From contig NZ_LT594324.1 of NCBI RefSeq assembly GCF_900089605.1, positions 4,030,001-4,094,000 of the forward strand: a stretch of DNA of 64,000 nucleotides, read 5' to 3'. The position numbers and the translations under genes are program-made. The notes under the pieces were generated by a model. The model ran no database searches, was not told where the DNA came from, and worked only from the letters and a program-made list of their open reading frames with translations. Positions 18,959 to 28,671 of the stretch are shown here, piece by piece. The stretch's first letter is position 1, and each line of letters starts with the position of its first letter. This DNA is from Micromonospora narathiwatensis. Its GTDB lineage: Bacteria > Actinomycetota > Actinomycetes > Mycobacteriales > Micromonosporaceae.

Positions 18959-19789
18959 TCAGCCCTTGACCGCGCCGGCTACCAGGCCGGAGACCATTCG
19001 GCGCTGGACCAGGAGGAAGAAGACGATCACCGGCAGGGTGAACAGCGTCGAGGCGGCCATCACCGAACCCCAGGCGGTGTCGTCCCGCCCGAAGAAGAAC
19101 GTCATCGCCACCGGCAGGGTGTACTTGTGCTGGTCGTTGATGAAGGTCAACGCGAAGATCAGCTCGTTCCAGGCGGTGATGAAGGAGAAGATGCTGGTGG
19201 CGACGAGGCCCGGGGCGACCAGCGGGAAGAGGATCCGGCGGAAGGTCTGGGCCCGGCTGGCGCCGTCGATCGCCGCCGCCTCCTCCAGTTCCTTCGGCAC
19301 CGCGGCCACGAAGCCGCGCAGCATCCAGACCGCGAACGGCAGCGAGAAGCCCAGGTAGGTGAGGATCAGGCTGGGCAGGGTGTTGTAGAGCCCGAGCCGC
19401 TGGATCATCAGGAAGAGCGGGATGACCAGCGCCTCCAGCGGGATCATCTGCACCACCAGCAGCAGGATCAGGAACGTGGTGCGCAGCCGGAACCGGAACC
19501 GGGCCACGGCGGTCGCCGCGAGCAGCGCGACCAGCCCGCTGAGCAGCACCGTCGCCACCGCGACCAGCGCGCTGTTGAGGAAGAAGTCGGTGAACGTCAC
19601 GCCCGGGATCAGGTTCCCGGTGAGGATCTCCCGGTAGTGCGCCAGGGTGGGCTCGGCCGGCACCGGGCGGGGCGTGGCCGAGAAGATCTCCCGGTTGGGC
19701 TTGAGCGAGGTGGCGACCATCCAGTAGACCGGGAACGCCGCGAAGAGCGCGACCAGCAGGCCGGCCCCGTTGAGAGCGATCTTCTTCAC
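18959..19789 (-). CDS. carbohydrate ABC transporter permease (MalG/NgcG type)
   Basis: 276 residues with six predicted membrane helices. The cytoplasmic EAA loop ELEEAAAIDGASRAQTFRRI contacts the ATPase. The GTG start overlaps the preceding permease stop by 4 nt (GTGA). It is the last gene of a three-gene importer operon and ends 44 bases from the MOSC start with no clear terminator between. The N-terminus MKKIALNGAGLLVALFAAFPVYWM is typical of the MalG half. Confidence 0.94.
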   Translation of the reverse strand: MKKIALNGAGLLVALFAAFPVYWMVATSLKPNREIFSATPRPVPAEPTLAHYREILTGNLIPGVTFTDFFLNSALVAVATVLLSGLVALLAATAVARFRFRLRTTFLILLLVVQMIPLEALVIPLFLMIQRLGLYNTLPSLILTYLGFSLPFAVWMLRGFVAAVPKELEEAAAIDGASRAQTFRRILFPLVAPGLVATSIFSFITAWNELIFALTFINDQHKYTLPVAMTFFFGRDDTAWGSVMAASTLFTLPVIVFFLLVQRRMVSGLVAGAVKG

Positions 19790-20775
19790 GCCTCGTCCTC
19801 CTGTCGGAGCACCATGCGGACGTACAGGGCGGTCACCGCGAGCAGGATCAGGGTGAGGATGACGGCGATCGACGACCCGAGACCGTACTTGGGCGGCGGC
19901 GAGAACGCCTCCGCGTACGAGTAGATCGAGAGCATGAACGTCGACCGGTCCTGGGTGCCGCCGGCCAGCACGAACTGCTGGGTGAAGACCTTGAAGTCCC
20001 AGATCGTGGAGAGCACGACGAGGATGCCGAAGACCGGGCGCAGGGTCGGGAAGGTGATCGACCAGAAGACCCGCCACGGCCCGGCCCCGTCCACCCGGGC
20101 CGCCTCCTGAAGCTCGCTCGGCACGCTCTTCAGCCCGGCCAGCACGCTCACCGCGATGAACGGGAACGAGTGCCAGACCACCACCAGGGTCAGGATCGCG
20201 AAGAAGAGCAGGGGGTCGTTGAACCAGCCGTACCCGGTCCAGTCGCTGCGCCCGAAGAGCGCGGTGGAGAGCCCGTCCGGAAGCTTGTTGAACAGCCAGG
20301 TGACCAGACCGCTGGTGTCGTCGAAGATCCACTTCCAGACGATGGTGCCGGTCAGCGCCGGGGTGGCCCAGGCCAGCATCACGCAGCTCGCGACGAAGGT
20401 GGCCATCCGCTTGCCGAGCCGGTTGAGCAGCAGCCCGACCAGGGTGCCGAGGACCATCGTGAGCGCGACGTTCGCCATGGCGAAGAGCACGGTGTTGCGC
20501 AGCACCGTACGGAAGAACGGGTCGCCGAGGATCTGCGCGTAGTTGGCCAGGCCCACCCACGGCCACTCGCGGTCCCCCCGTAGCTGCCGGACGTTGTCCA
20601 GCTTGTAGAAGGACATCATCACGACCTGGCCGAGCGGCCAGAGCAGCAGCACCGCGATGATCGCCAGACAGGGCAGGAGCAACAGGTACGGGAGGCGGTC
20701 CACCCGGCGGCGACGCCGCCGCGCGGGGTTCTCCCGCGCGGCGGCCGTGCCGGTGCTCTCGGTCAGTAGGCTCAC
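19786..20775 (-). CDS. carbohydrate ABC transporter permease (MalF/NgcF type)
   Basis: 329 residues with an Arg-rich N-terminus (RRRRRR) before the first helix, six to seven hydrophobic segments and the EAA loop ELQEAARVDGAGPWRVFWSI. It is coupled at both ends by 4-nt GTGA overlaps, to the binding protein upstream and the second permease downstream. It forms the heterodimeric channel with the neighbouring permease. No ATP-binding gene is adjacent. Confidence 0.94.
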   Translation of the reverse strand: MSLLTESTGTAAARENPARRRRRRVDRLPYLLLLPCLAIIAVLLLWPLGQVVMMSFYKLDNVRQLRGDREWPWVGLANYAQILGDPFFRTVLRNTVLFAMANVALTMVLGTLVGLLLNRLGKRMATFVASCVMLAWATPALTGTIVWKWIFDDTSGLVTWLFNKLPDGLSTALFGRSDWTGYGWFNDPLLFFAILTLVVVWHSFPFIAVSVLAGLKSVPSELQEAARVDGAGPWRVFWSITFPTLRPVFGILVVLSTIWDFKVFTQQFVLAGGTQDRSTFMLSIYSYAEAFSPPPKYGLGSSIAVILTLILLAVTALYVRMVLRQEDEA

Positions 20776-22064
20776 TTGCTGTTCAAAATGCCTTCCATCT
20801 CGGTGGCCGCGTCGGCGGTGGCCTTCTCCACGGTCTTCTGGCCCTTGATGACCGAGCTGTTCATCGCCTGGGTCACCGTCTTGGTCCGGCTGACCTCCAC
20901 CCACTTCGGGGTGAGCGGGGTCAGCTTGGTGTTCTGCATGGCGGTGGCGAACGCGGCCATCACCTTGTCGTTGGCGTAGGTGCCGCCGCCGACCAGGTCC
21001 TGGTAGACCGGGAAGAAGCCGAGGCTGCTGGCGAACTCCTGGTCCTTCTGCTTGCTCAGCAGCACGGTCAGGTAGTCCCAGGCCAGGTCCTGCCGCTTGC
21101 TGTCCTTCCACAGGGCGATGTCGGAGCCGCCGGCGAAGGCCGGGGCCGGCTTGCCGTCCGGGCCCGGGATGGGGAAGGTGCCCCACACCTTCTCGATGTC
21201 GGGGTTGTCCTTCTTCATCGCGCCGCCCTGCCAGCTGCCGGCGAAGGCCATGGCGGCCCGGCCGGTGGCGAACTGGGTACGGGCGTCGACCTCGTTCCAA
21301 CCGGCGGCGGCGGGCGGGGCGACCTTGTGCACGGTCACCAGATCGGTCCAGAACTTGACCGCCCGCTGCGCCTCCGGCGTGTTGTAGCCGGACTTCCAGC
21401 TGTCGCCCTGCTTGGTGGCGATCTCGGCGCCGGCGGCCCAGAGGAAGGAGTAGAACGGCAGCTCGGAGTTGCCGGGCAGGGCGATGCCGTAGGTGCCGGG
21501 CTTCTTGGCCTGGACGGTCTTGGCCGCGGCCACCAGCTCCTCCCAGTTCGTCGGCGGCTGCACGCCGGCCTCGGCGAACCAGTCGGTGCGGTAGTAGACG
21601 GCGCGGACGCCGGCGTACCACGGAACGCCGTACTGCTTGCCGTCGAGCTGGGCGTTGCGCACCAGGTCGGGGAGGATGTCCTTGCCCTCGGCCCAGTTGC
21701 CGAACCGGTCGGTGACGTCGGCGAGAGCCTCCTGCGCCGCCCAGCCCTGGGTCTCGGTGTTGCCCAGCTCGGTGACGTCCGGCCCCTCACCACCGGCGAG
21801 CGCGGCCTGGAACTTCTTCGGCGCCTCGAGCCAGGGAATGTACTGCACCACCACGTCGGTCTCGGGGTGCTTCTTCTTGAACTCGGCCTCGACGCCGTCG
21901 AGAAACTTGGTCTGGGCCTCGCCGCCCTCGCCCATCATCCAGACCGTCAGCTTGCTGTTGTCCGCGGCCTTGTCGTCGTCCCCGGAGCCACCGCAGCCGG
22001 CCAGGACCATCGCGGCCGAGGCCACGATGGCGGTGACCGGAGCCAGCCGCTTCCACCTGTTCAC
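20772..22064 (-). CDS. sugar-binding lipoprotein of ABC importer
   Basis: 430 residues, family 1 extracellular solute-binding protein. The signal peptide ends in lipobox VLAGC and is followed by GGSGDDDK. The mature part starts KLTVWMMGEGGEAQTKFLDG and has the substrate-lobe features DVTELGNTETQGWA and FAGSWQGGAM. In style it is close to the N-acetylglucosamine/chitobiose binding proteins NgcE and DasA of Streptomyces, but the ligand is inference. The GTG start at 22064 has a GAGGGGG site. The operon is binding protein, permease, permease; energy probably comes from a shared MsiK-type ATPase elsewhere. Confidence 0.92.
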   Translation of the reverse strand: MNRWKRLAPVTAIVASAAMVLAGCGGSGDDDKAADNSKLTVWMMGEGGEAQTKFLDGVEAEFKKKHPETDVVVQYIPWLEAPKKFQAALAGGEGPDVTELGNTETQGWAAQEALADVTDRFGNWAEGKDILPDLVRNAQLDGKQYGVPWYAGVRAVYYRTDWFAEAGVQPPTNWEELVAAAKTVQAKKPGTYGIALPGNSELPFYSFLWAAGAEIATKQGDSWKSGYNTPEAQRAVKFWTDLVTVHKVAPPAAAGWNEVDARTQFATGRAAMAFAGSWQGGAMKKDNPDIEKVWGTFPIPGPDGKPAPAFAGGSDIALWKDSKRQDLAWDYLTVLLSKQKDQEFASSLGFFPVYQDLVGGGTYANDKVMAAFATAMQNTKLTPLTPKWVEVSRTKTVTQAMNSSVIKGQKTVEKATADAATEMEGILNSK

Positions 22065-22112
22065 GCCATATCCCCCTCGCGATGGTTTGGCACTAACCTT
22101 CTCCGCCGCACC

Positions 22113-22136
22113 TTAGTAGGAAAATTTCCTTTACAA
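22113..22136 (-). promoter_or_regulatory. palindromic operator AGGAAA-N-TTTCCT before sugar ABC operon
   Basis: A palindrome with 6-bp arms (22118-22123 and 22125-22130) and further partial symmetry on both sides lies about 50 bases before the binding-protein start. It sits among promoter-like TTGTAA and TACTAA elements. The arm sequence resembles operators of ROK-family sugar repressors in Streptomyces as I remember them. No regulator gene is adjacent. Confidence 0.6.
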
Positions 22137-22236
22137 CAGGGGGTAGCCGTGCCGACCGGGCGTGGCGACGGTATCGCAGCCAGCCATCGATATGGCAGGG
22201 GTGTCGGCCAGGCAGATTCGAGCCGCCGGACACCGA

Positions 22237-22270
22237 GCGGGGCGCCCGACCGCACGGTCGGGCGCCCCGC
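22237..22270 (-). terminator. terminator hairpin after glsB-like gene
   Basis: A perfect 16-bp inverted repeat (22237-22252 and 22255-22270) 25 bases beyond the stop codon of the GlsB/YeaQ gene. The remainder of 22065-22294 contains the sugar-operon operator and leader. Confidence 0.8.
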
Positions 22271-22294
22271 TTCCGGCGCTTCCGGGGGTGTACG

Positions 22295-22576
22295 TCAGTA
22301 ACGTGAGACGCCGCGTCGACGACCCACACCGGACACCAGGGCCACGGCGATGGCCGCCAGCACGACCTGCACCAGCAACTCCATCCAGTCGACACCGGCG
22401 GTCTCGGTCGCGATGCCCAGCGCCCGGGCGAGCACGGTGCCGAGCAGCGCGGCGCCCACGCCGATCAGCATGTGCAGCCAGATCGGCATGCTCTGGCGGC
22501 CCGGAACGACCAGGCGACCCAGAGCGCCGACGATCAGACCAACGATCAACGCGGTGATGATGCCCGTGACGGTCAT
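22295..22576 (-). CDS. GlsB/YeaQ/YmgE-family stress-response membrane protein
   Basis: 93 residues with three hydrophobic helices and the transglycosylase-associated protein signature (LIVGLIVGALGRLVVPGRQ and LGTVLARALG). The biochemical role is unknown; homologues are stress-induced. The ATG at 22576 follows AAGGAG at ideal spacing. Upstream there is a SigB-like promoter and a short hairpin in the leader, consistent with stress control. Confidence 0.9.
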   Translation of the reverse strand: MTVTGIITALIVGLIVGALGRLVVPGRQSMPIWLHMLIGVGAALLGTVLARALGIATETAGVDWMELLVQVVLAAIAVALVSGVGRRRGVSRY

Positions 22577-22635
22577 GGTCGTCTCCTTCCAAGAAGTTTT
22601 CACACGTTCCGTGTGGTTCCTGTCGTGACCGGTAA

Positions 22636-22661
22636 GTTCCCGAGCCGCGGAAAAACCAAAC
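22636..22661 (-). promoter_or_regulatory. candidate SigB-type promoter GTTT-N16-GGGAAC
   Basis: On the reverse strand GTTT (22661-22658) is followed after 16 bases by GGGAAC (22641-22636), close to the actinobacterial general-stress consensus GTTT-N14-16-GGGTAY. The resulting leader of about 55 nt contains a small hairpin CACACG-N3-CGTGTG at 22601-22615. Confidence 0.45.
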
Positions 22662-22724
22662 CGATTCACCCCGTGGCTGTTACCGGCGATCGATGTGCGA
22701 ACGGGCGTGGAGGGTACGCGGAAA

Positions 22725-22783
22725 CGGCCGACGCCCCGCTCACAGTGACCCGGTTACGGGTCACTGTGGCGGGGCGTCGGCCG
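22725..22783 (-). terminator. large terminator hairpin after lepA
   Basis: Arms 22725-22752 and 22757-22783 pair over 27 bp with a single bulged base and a 4-nt loop, 22 bases after the lepA stop. This is unusually long for a terminator. Confidence 0.85.
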
Positions 22784-22804
22784 TGCGTCGGCGTACCGGA
22801 GGGG

Positions 22805-24682
<1,878 letters not shown>

Positions 24683-24775
24683 AGCGGTCCGTTCTGGTCG
24701 GCTGACGTGAGCGGGCCGACGCGATGCCGGCCCCCTCTATGCTCCCACGCCGCCCGGGAAGCCGGTCCTCCCCCG

Positions 24776-25312
24776 TCACTCCTGCGGCGGCTCGACGAAG
24801 AGGGCGGCGAGCCGGGGCAGCCGCCGCCGCGCCGCCTCCTCGTCGTCGAAGTCCCAGAAGTCGTTGAGATCGGGCACCGGCACCGGGTCCCGCTCCGCCG
24901 GCAGGTCGGTCGCGGTCGCCTTCCGGTGGGCCTCCCAGGGCACCGCCAGCATGTCCTCGCACTCGAACTCCTCGCCGCTGAGCGCGGCGGCCCGGACCCG
25001 CGGCAGCTCGGCGAGGGAATCCGGGTCGGCGACCGCCTTCGCGAAGACCGCCCGGCCCTGGGTCATCAGCCAGCCCCGGAAGTACTCGAAGCCGTCGTCG
25101 GAGGCGCCCCCGTTGATCAGATACGCCGCGCCCCACAGGTCGACCCGGTAGGAGGCGGCGAGCACCCGCCGCTGGTGGTGGGCGTACCCGACGATCTCCG
25201 CCGGGTCCCGCTCGGCGAGCAGAGCGACCGCGCGGGCGGCGACCGCCTCGGGCTCGCTCCCGGCGCCGGCTCGGGCGCGGTCGATCAGCTGCCAGAAGTC
25301 GTCGGTCCTCAT
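24776..25312 (-). CDS. DUF4240 domain-containing protein
   Basis: 178 residues. The N-terminus MRTDDFWQLIDRARAGAG and the block LWGAAYLINGGASDDGFEYFRGWLMTQG are typical of DUF4240, a family related to the WGR/DUF4259 group with unknown function, often near contact-dependent or stress genes. The ATG at 25312 starts the conserved domain. The C-terminus is rich in Asp/Glu (DFDDEEAARRR). It is upstream of lepA on the same strand, and divergent from the phosphotransferase. Confidence 0.8.
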   Translation of the reverse strand: MRTDDFWQLIDRARAGAGSEPEAVAARAVALLAERDPAEIVGYAHHQRRVLAASYRVDLWGAAYLINGGASDDGFEYFRGWLMTQGRAVFAKAVADPDSLAELPRVRAAALSGEEFECEDMLAVPWEAHRKATATDLPAERDPVPVPDLNDFWDFDDEEAARRRLPRLAALFVEPPQE

Positions 25313-25420
25313 GGCGTGGCAGTCTCCCACTCCCGGTGCTCACCGCGCGGCGGTCCAGTCACGCCCGGATGCTGCCAGCGGGGTACGACAGTCCGGCCGG
25401 GCATCGGGCAGCATGATGGC

Positions 25421-26398
25421 GTGCCCGAGATCTCCCTGCCCCCGGTGCCGTACGGGGCCACGGCCGTCCGCCCGGCCTGGGCGGAGCTGCCGGCCGGGCT
25501 GCGGGACGCGCTCGCGGCCCGGATCGGCGGCCACCCGGTGGCGGTCCGGACCGCCGGTGCCGGCTTCACCCGGGGCTTCGCCGCGCTGCTGACCGGCCCC
25601 GCCGGCGACCGGGTCTTCGTGAAGGCGGCGGCGCTGACCGAGCAGCGGCAGCTTGTCGACTGGTACGCCCAGGAGGCCGCGATCCTGGCCCGGCTCCCCG
25701 CCGGCCTGCCCGTCCCCCGGCCGCGCTGGGCGCTGACCGAGGCCGGCTGGTACGCGCTCGCCCTGGACGCCGTGGACGGGCGTACGCCCCGGCTGCCCTG
25801 GGCGCCGGCCGAGCTGGACGCCGCCCTCGCCACGTACGCCGAGGTGGCCGCCGCGCTGGCCGACCCGCCGGCGGAGCTGGTGGCGCTCGGGCTGCCCCGC
25901 CTCGCCGACCTGGCCCGCGACGACATTCTCTGGTGGGGCGAGGTGGCCGCCGGCCGTGAGCCGACGCCGGACCTGCCCGCCTGGGCCCCGCTGGCCGAGC
26001 TGGTCGCGCTGGAGTCCCGGCTGCCCGGGTACGCCCTGCACGGCGGGCTGGCCCACGGCGACCTGCGGGTGGACAACATCCTGCTCGACCCGGCGGGGCG
26101 GGCGTGGATCTGCGACTGGAACTGGCTCTGCCACGGGCCGGCCTGGTTCGACCTGGCCGGCCTGCTGATCACCGCGTACGCCGGCGGCCTGGACGCGGAC
26201 GCGGCCTTCGCCAGCCACCCGGCATCGGCCGGCGCTCCGGCCGACGCGCTGGACGTCACCCTCGCCGCGCTGGCCGGGTACTTCCTGACCAGCGCCGCCG
26301 CCGGGCCGTCGACCGCCTCCCCGCACCTGCGGGCGCACCAGCGGTGGAGCGGCGAACAGTCGCTCGGTTGGCTGGCCGCCAGACGGGGCTGGGGCTGA
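25421..26398 (+). CDS. aminoglycoside/choline kinase-like phosphotransferase (APH family)
   Basis: 325 residues. The kinase catalytic loop HGDLRVDNILLD carries the catalytic Asp, and ICDWNW supplies the Mg-binding Asp in the DFG-equivalent position. An N-lobe Lys in VFVKAAALTEQ contacts ATP. The natural substrate is unknown; family membership alone does not imply antibiotic resistance. The GTG start at 25421 gives the standard fold; no strong ribosome binding site is present. It is followed by the rpsT promoter. Confidence 0.87.
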   Translation: MPEISLPPVPYGATAVRPAWAELPAGLRDALAARIGGHPVAVRTAGAGFTRGFAALLTGPAGDRVFVKAAALTEQRQLVDWYAQEAAILARLPAGLPVPRPRWALTEAGWYALALDAVDGRTPRLPWAPAELDAALATYAEVAAALADPPAELVALGLPRLADLARDDILWWGEVAAGREPTPDLPAWAPLAELVALESRLPGYALHGGLAHGDLRVDNILLDPAGRAWICDWNWLCHGPAWFDLAGLLITAYAGGLDADAAFASHPASAGAPADALDVTLAALAGYFLTSAAAGPSTASPHLRAHQRWSGEQSLGWLAARRGWG

Positions 26399-26404
26399 GC
26401 CGTT

Positions 26405-26433
26405 TTGGCTCGTCCCGGCCGACCTGGTAACCT
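26405..26433 (+). promoter_or_regulatory. rpsT promoter (TTGGCT-N17-TAACCT)
   Basis: A -35 TTGGCT at 26405-26410 and a -10 TAACCT at 26428-26433 are separated by 17 bases and lie about 80 bases before the GTG of rpsT. This is the best housekeeping-type promoter in the window. Confidence 0.65.
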
Positions 26434-26511
26434 GACTTTTCGCGCGGCGATGACGCATGCTCGTCGTGCGCGAAAGCAGACCAACCCGAGCTATCAAGAC
26501 GAGGCTGTCGC

Positions 26512-26778
26512 GTGGCGAACATCAAGTCCCAGATCAAGCGCAACCGGCAGAACGAGAAGCGCCGGCTGCGTAACAAGTCGGTCAAGTCGTCGCTGAAGAC
26601 CGCCATCCGGAAGTTCCACGAGGCTGCGGAGGCCGGCGACACCGAGAAGGCCACCGTTCTCATGCGCGAGGCCGCCCGCAAGCTGGACAAGGCCGCCAGC
26701 AAGGGCGTCATCCACGCCAACCAGGCCGCCAACCGGAAGTCGGCGATCGCCCAGCGCGTCGCCTCGTTCTCGGCCTGA
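26512..26778 (+). CDS. rpsT: 30S ribosomal protein S20
   Basis: 88 residues, three-helix S20 ([20 protein letters not shown] start, Lys/Arg-rich). It binds 16S rRNA early in 30S assembly. The GTG start is at 26512. It is monocistronic with its own promoter and terminator, and is the only ribosomal protein gene here on the plus strand, as at the corresponding mycobacterial locus next to holA-comEC-comEA. Confidence 0.98.
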   Translation: MANIKSQIKRNRQNEKRRLRNKSVKSSLKTAIRKFHEAAEAGDTEKATVLMREAARKLDKAASKGVIHANQAANRKSAIAQRVASFSA

Positions 26779-26794
26779 CGACGAGCAGACCCGA

Positions 26795-26828
26795 CCGGAA
26801 GCCCCGGGGTGCCGCCCCGGGCTTCCGG
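26795..26828 (+). terminator. rpsT terminator hairpin
   Basis: Arms ccggaagccccgggg (26795-26809) and ccccgggcttccgg (26815-26828) pair with one bulged C, 16 bases after the rpsT stop. Confidence 0.75.
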
Positions 26829-26894
26829 CTGTCGGCGTTCCGGGCCACTGTCCGCGCCGAGCCCTCTTCCGGTCCCGGGAGCGACACCTCCGCG

Positions 26895-26939
26895 AGCGAT
26901 ATGCCCTGGGACATTCTGCTGCCTCACCGGCATATCGCT
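26895..26939. repeat. inverted repeat AGCGATATGCC / GGCATATCGCT
   Basis: Perfect 11-bp arms at 26895-26905 and 26929-26939 are separated by 23 bases in the gap between convergent rpsT and the small membrane-protein gene. The A+T-containing arms stand out from the G+C-rich surroundings. Function unknown. Confidence 0.75.
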
Positions 26940-27010
26940 TCTGACCGGTAGGTCTCCCGCCGTGCGACCCGCCCGAGAGCTGGCGTCCGGGGGCGCGACC
27001 GGCGCGTCCG

Positions 27011-27481
27011 TCAGCGGAACAGGTCCTCGCGCCCGTCCGGCCAGCGCTCGCCCTCCGGCGAGCGGACCGGATCGCCGGGGCGGGTCGTCCACAGCGCCGG
27101 GTCGCCGACGAGGGCCACGCCGGGCAGCGCCCGCGCCGTCGCCGGTACCCGGGCCCGCCCGACCACCGGCTCGATCTGCCGCCGGAAGCGGTCCCGTTCC
27201 TGCTCCGGCACCTGCGCCGCGCTGCGGATCACCACCTCGGCGACAAGGTCGTTGAGCTTCACCATCGCCGCCACCACGGCCGGCAACACCACGACCGCCC
27301 ACCAGCTGACCAGTTCGGCGAGGGCGAGCAGCACGGCGAGCGCCACCGCCCCCTCGAAGAAGAGGAAGCAGAGCACCCCGCCCGGGTTGACGAAGCGCAG
27401 CCCGAGCGCCCGGGCGTAGAGCGGCCGGTACCGCTCCTCGGCCGTACGCACGGTCGCCCAGGACCGGACTGGTCGGGTCAC
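27011..27481 (-). CDS. small membrane protein, unknown
   Basis: 156 residues. Two hydrophobic segments (about residues 35-75, FFEGAVALAVLLALAELVSW and VVVLPAVVAAMV) are flanked by an N-terminal cytoplasmic stretch and a C-terminal charged domain with EQERDRFRRQIEPVVGRA. The GTG start overlaps the holA stop by 4 nt (GTGA), so it is expressed with holA. I do not recognise the family. Confidence 0.7.
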   Translation of the reverse strand: MTRPVRSWATVRTAEERYRPLYARALGLRFVNPGGVLCFLFFEGAVALAVLLALAELVSWWAVVVLPAVVAAMVKLNDLVAEVVIRSAAQVPEQERDRFRRQIEPVVGRARVPATARALPGVALVGDPALWTTRPGDPVRSPEGERWPDGREDLFR

Positions 27482-28458
27482 CGGGCCCCGCCCTGCCGGG
27501 CCGCGGCGACGGAGAACACCGCCCGCTCCAGCGCGTACCCCCGGTCGTCGGCGCCGCCCTTGACGGCCGCGTTGCACTCGGCGGCCGCCCGCATCGCCTC
27601 GACCAGCCCCTCCGGGGTCCAACCCCGGCCCTGCCGCTGGGCCCGCTCGATCTTCCACGCCGGCATGCCCAGGCTGCTGGCCAGCTGGTACGGGCTGCCC
27701 CGCCCGGCGGAGGCGACCCGGGCCACCGTACGCACGCCGTCGGCGAGCGCGTCGGCGATCGGCACCGGGTCGACGCCGACGTGCAGCGCCCAGCGCAGCG
27801 CCTCCAGGGCGGCGGGGACGTCGCCGACCATCGTCGCGTCGGCGACGGTGAAGCCGCTCACCTCCACCCGCCCCCGGTAGTAGCGGGCCACCGTGTCCGC
27901 CCCGATCCGCCCGTCGGTGTCGGCGACGAGCTGCGAGCAGGCGGCGGCCAGCTCCCGCAGGTCGGTGCCGACGGCAGCGATCAGCGCCTCGGCCGCGTCC
28001 TCGGTGCACTTCCCCCCGCTGCGGCGGATCTCGTCCCGCACGAAGGCGACCCGCTCCCGATGCCCCTTGAGCTTCGCCGCCGGCACCACCGTCGCGCCCG
28101 CCGCGCGCAGCCCGTCGGCGAACGCCTTCCCCTTCGCGCCGCCGAGGTGCAGCACCACCAGCTGCACGTCGGGGTCCGGGTTCTTCGCGTACGCCAGCAG
28201 CGCGGCGACCAGGTCCTTGCGGGCGTCCTGGCCGGATCGGAGCACGAGCACCCGACGCCCGCCGAACAGCGACGGGCTGAGCATCTCTGCGATCTCCCCC
28301 ACCACCAGGGAACCGGCCTGGTAGTCGCGGACGTCCACATCCGGGTCGACGCTGCGGGCCCTGGCGACGGCTTCGGTGACCGCGCGCGTGGCGAGCAGTT
28401 CCTCGTCGCCGAGAACGAGCAGAATAGGGGGCAGGCTGGCGGGGGTCACGTCGCCCAT
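27478..28458 (-). CDS. holA: DNA polymerase III subunit delta
   Basis: 326 residues. The AAA-like clamp-loader delta fold is recognised from LPPILLVLGDEELLATRAV, YAKNPDPDVQLVVLHLGG and the C-terminal YQLASSLGMPAWKIERAQRQ block. Delta opens the beta sliding clamp. The ATG at 28458 is chosen; the frame is open another 21 codons upstream, which lack family resemblance. It lies downstream of comEC-comEA, as in other actinobacteria. The 213 bases before it show no other feature. Confidence 0.93.
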   Translation of the reverse strand: MGDVTPASLPPILLVLGDEELLATRAVTEAVARARSVDPDVDVRDYQAGSLVVGEIAEMLSPSLFGGRRVLVLRSGQDARKDLVAALLAYAKNPDPDVQLVVLHLGGAKGKAFADGLRAAGATVVPAAKLKGHRERVAFVRDEIRRSGGKCTEDAAEALIAAVGTDLRELAAACSQLVADTDGRIGADTVARYYRGRVEVSGFTVADATMVGDVPAALEALRWALHVGVDPVPIADALADGVRTVARVASAGRGSPYQLASSLGMPAWKIERAQRQGRGWTPEGLVEAMRAAAECNAAVKGGADDRGYALERAVFSVAAARQGGAR

Positions 28459-28671
28459 ACTCGCACGGCCTCCGGCCGGATCGTGCCTGCTCATCGGTGA
28501 CTGTGGCGGCGCAGCCCGCACTCAGCGCAAATCCAGACATTTGAGTCGATCCACCTGCTACCCCAACAAGCCGCCCGCCCTCCGCCGTCCGGGTGCACCG
28601 GCCGCGACCGGCCGCCCCCGAACGCGGTCGCCGCCACCCCAGCCGCGTTCACCGTCACCGCCCGGTCGCGC

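Noticed and set aside
25421..26398. Aminoglycoside resistance gene
   Set aside because: Shows only the general APH kinase motifs; no specific resistance subfamily can be recognised, so the neutral name is used.
28459..28671. tRNA or small RNA gene between holA and comEC
   Set aside because: No cloverleaf or CCA-type structure could be drawn; no hairpin of note.
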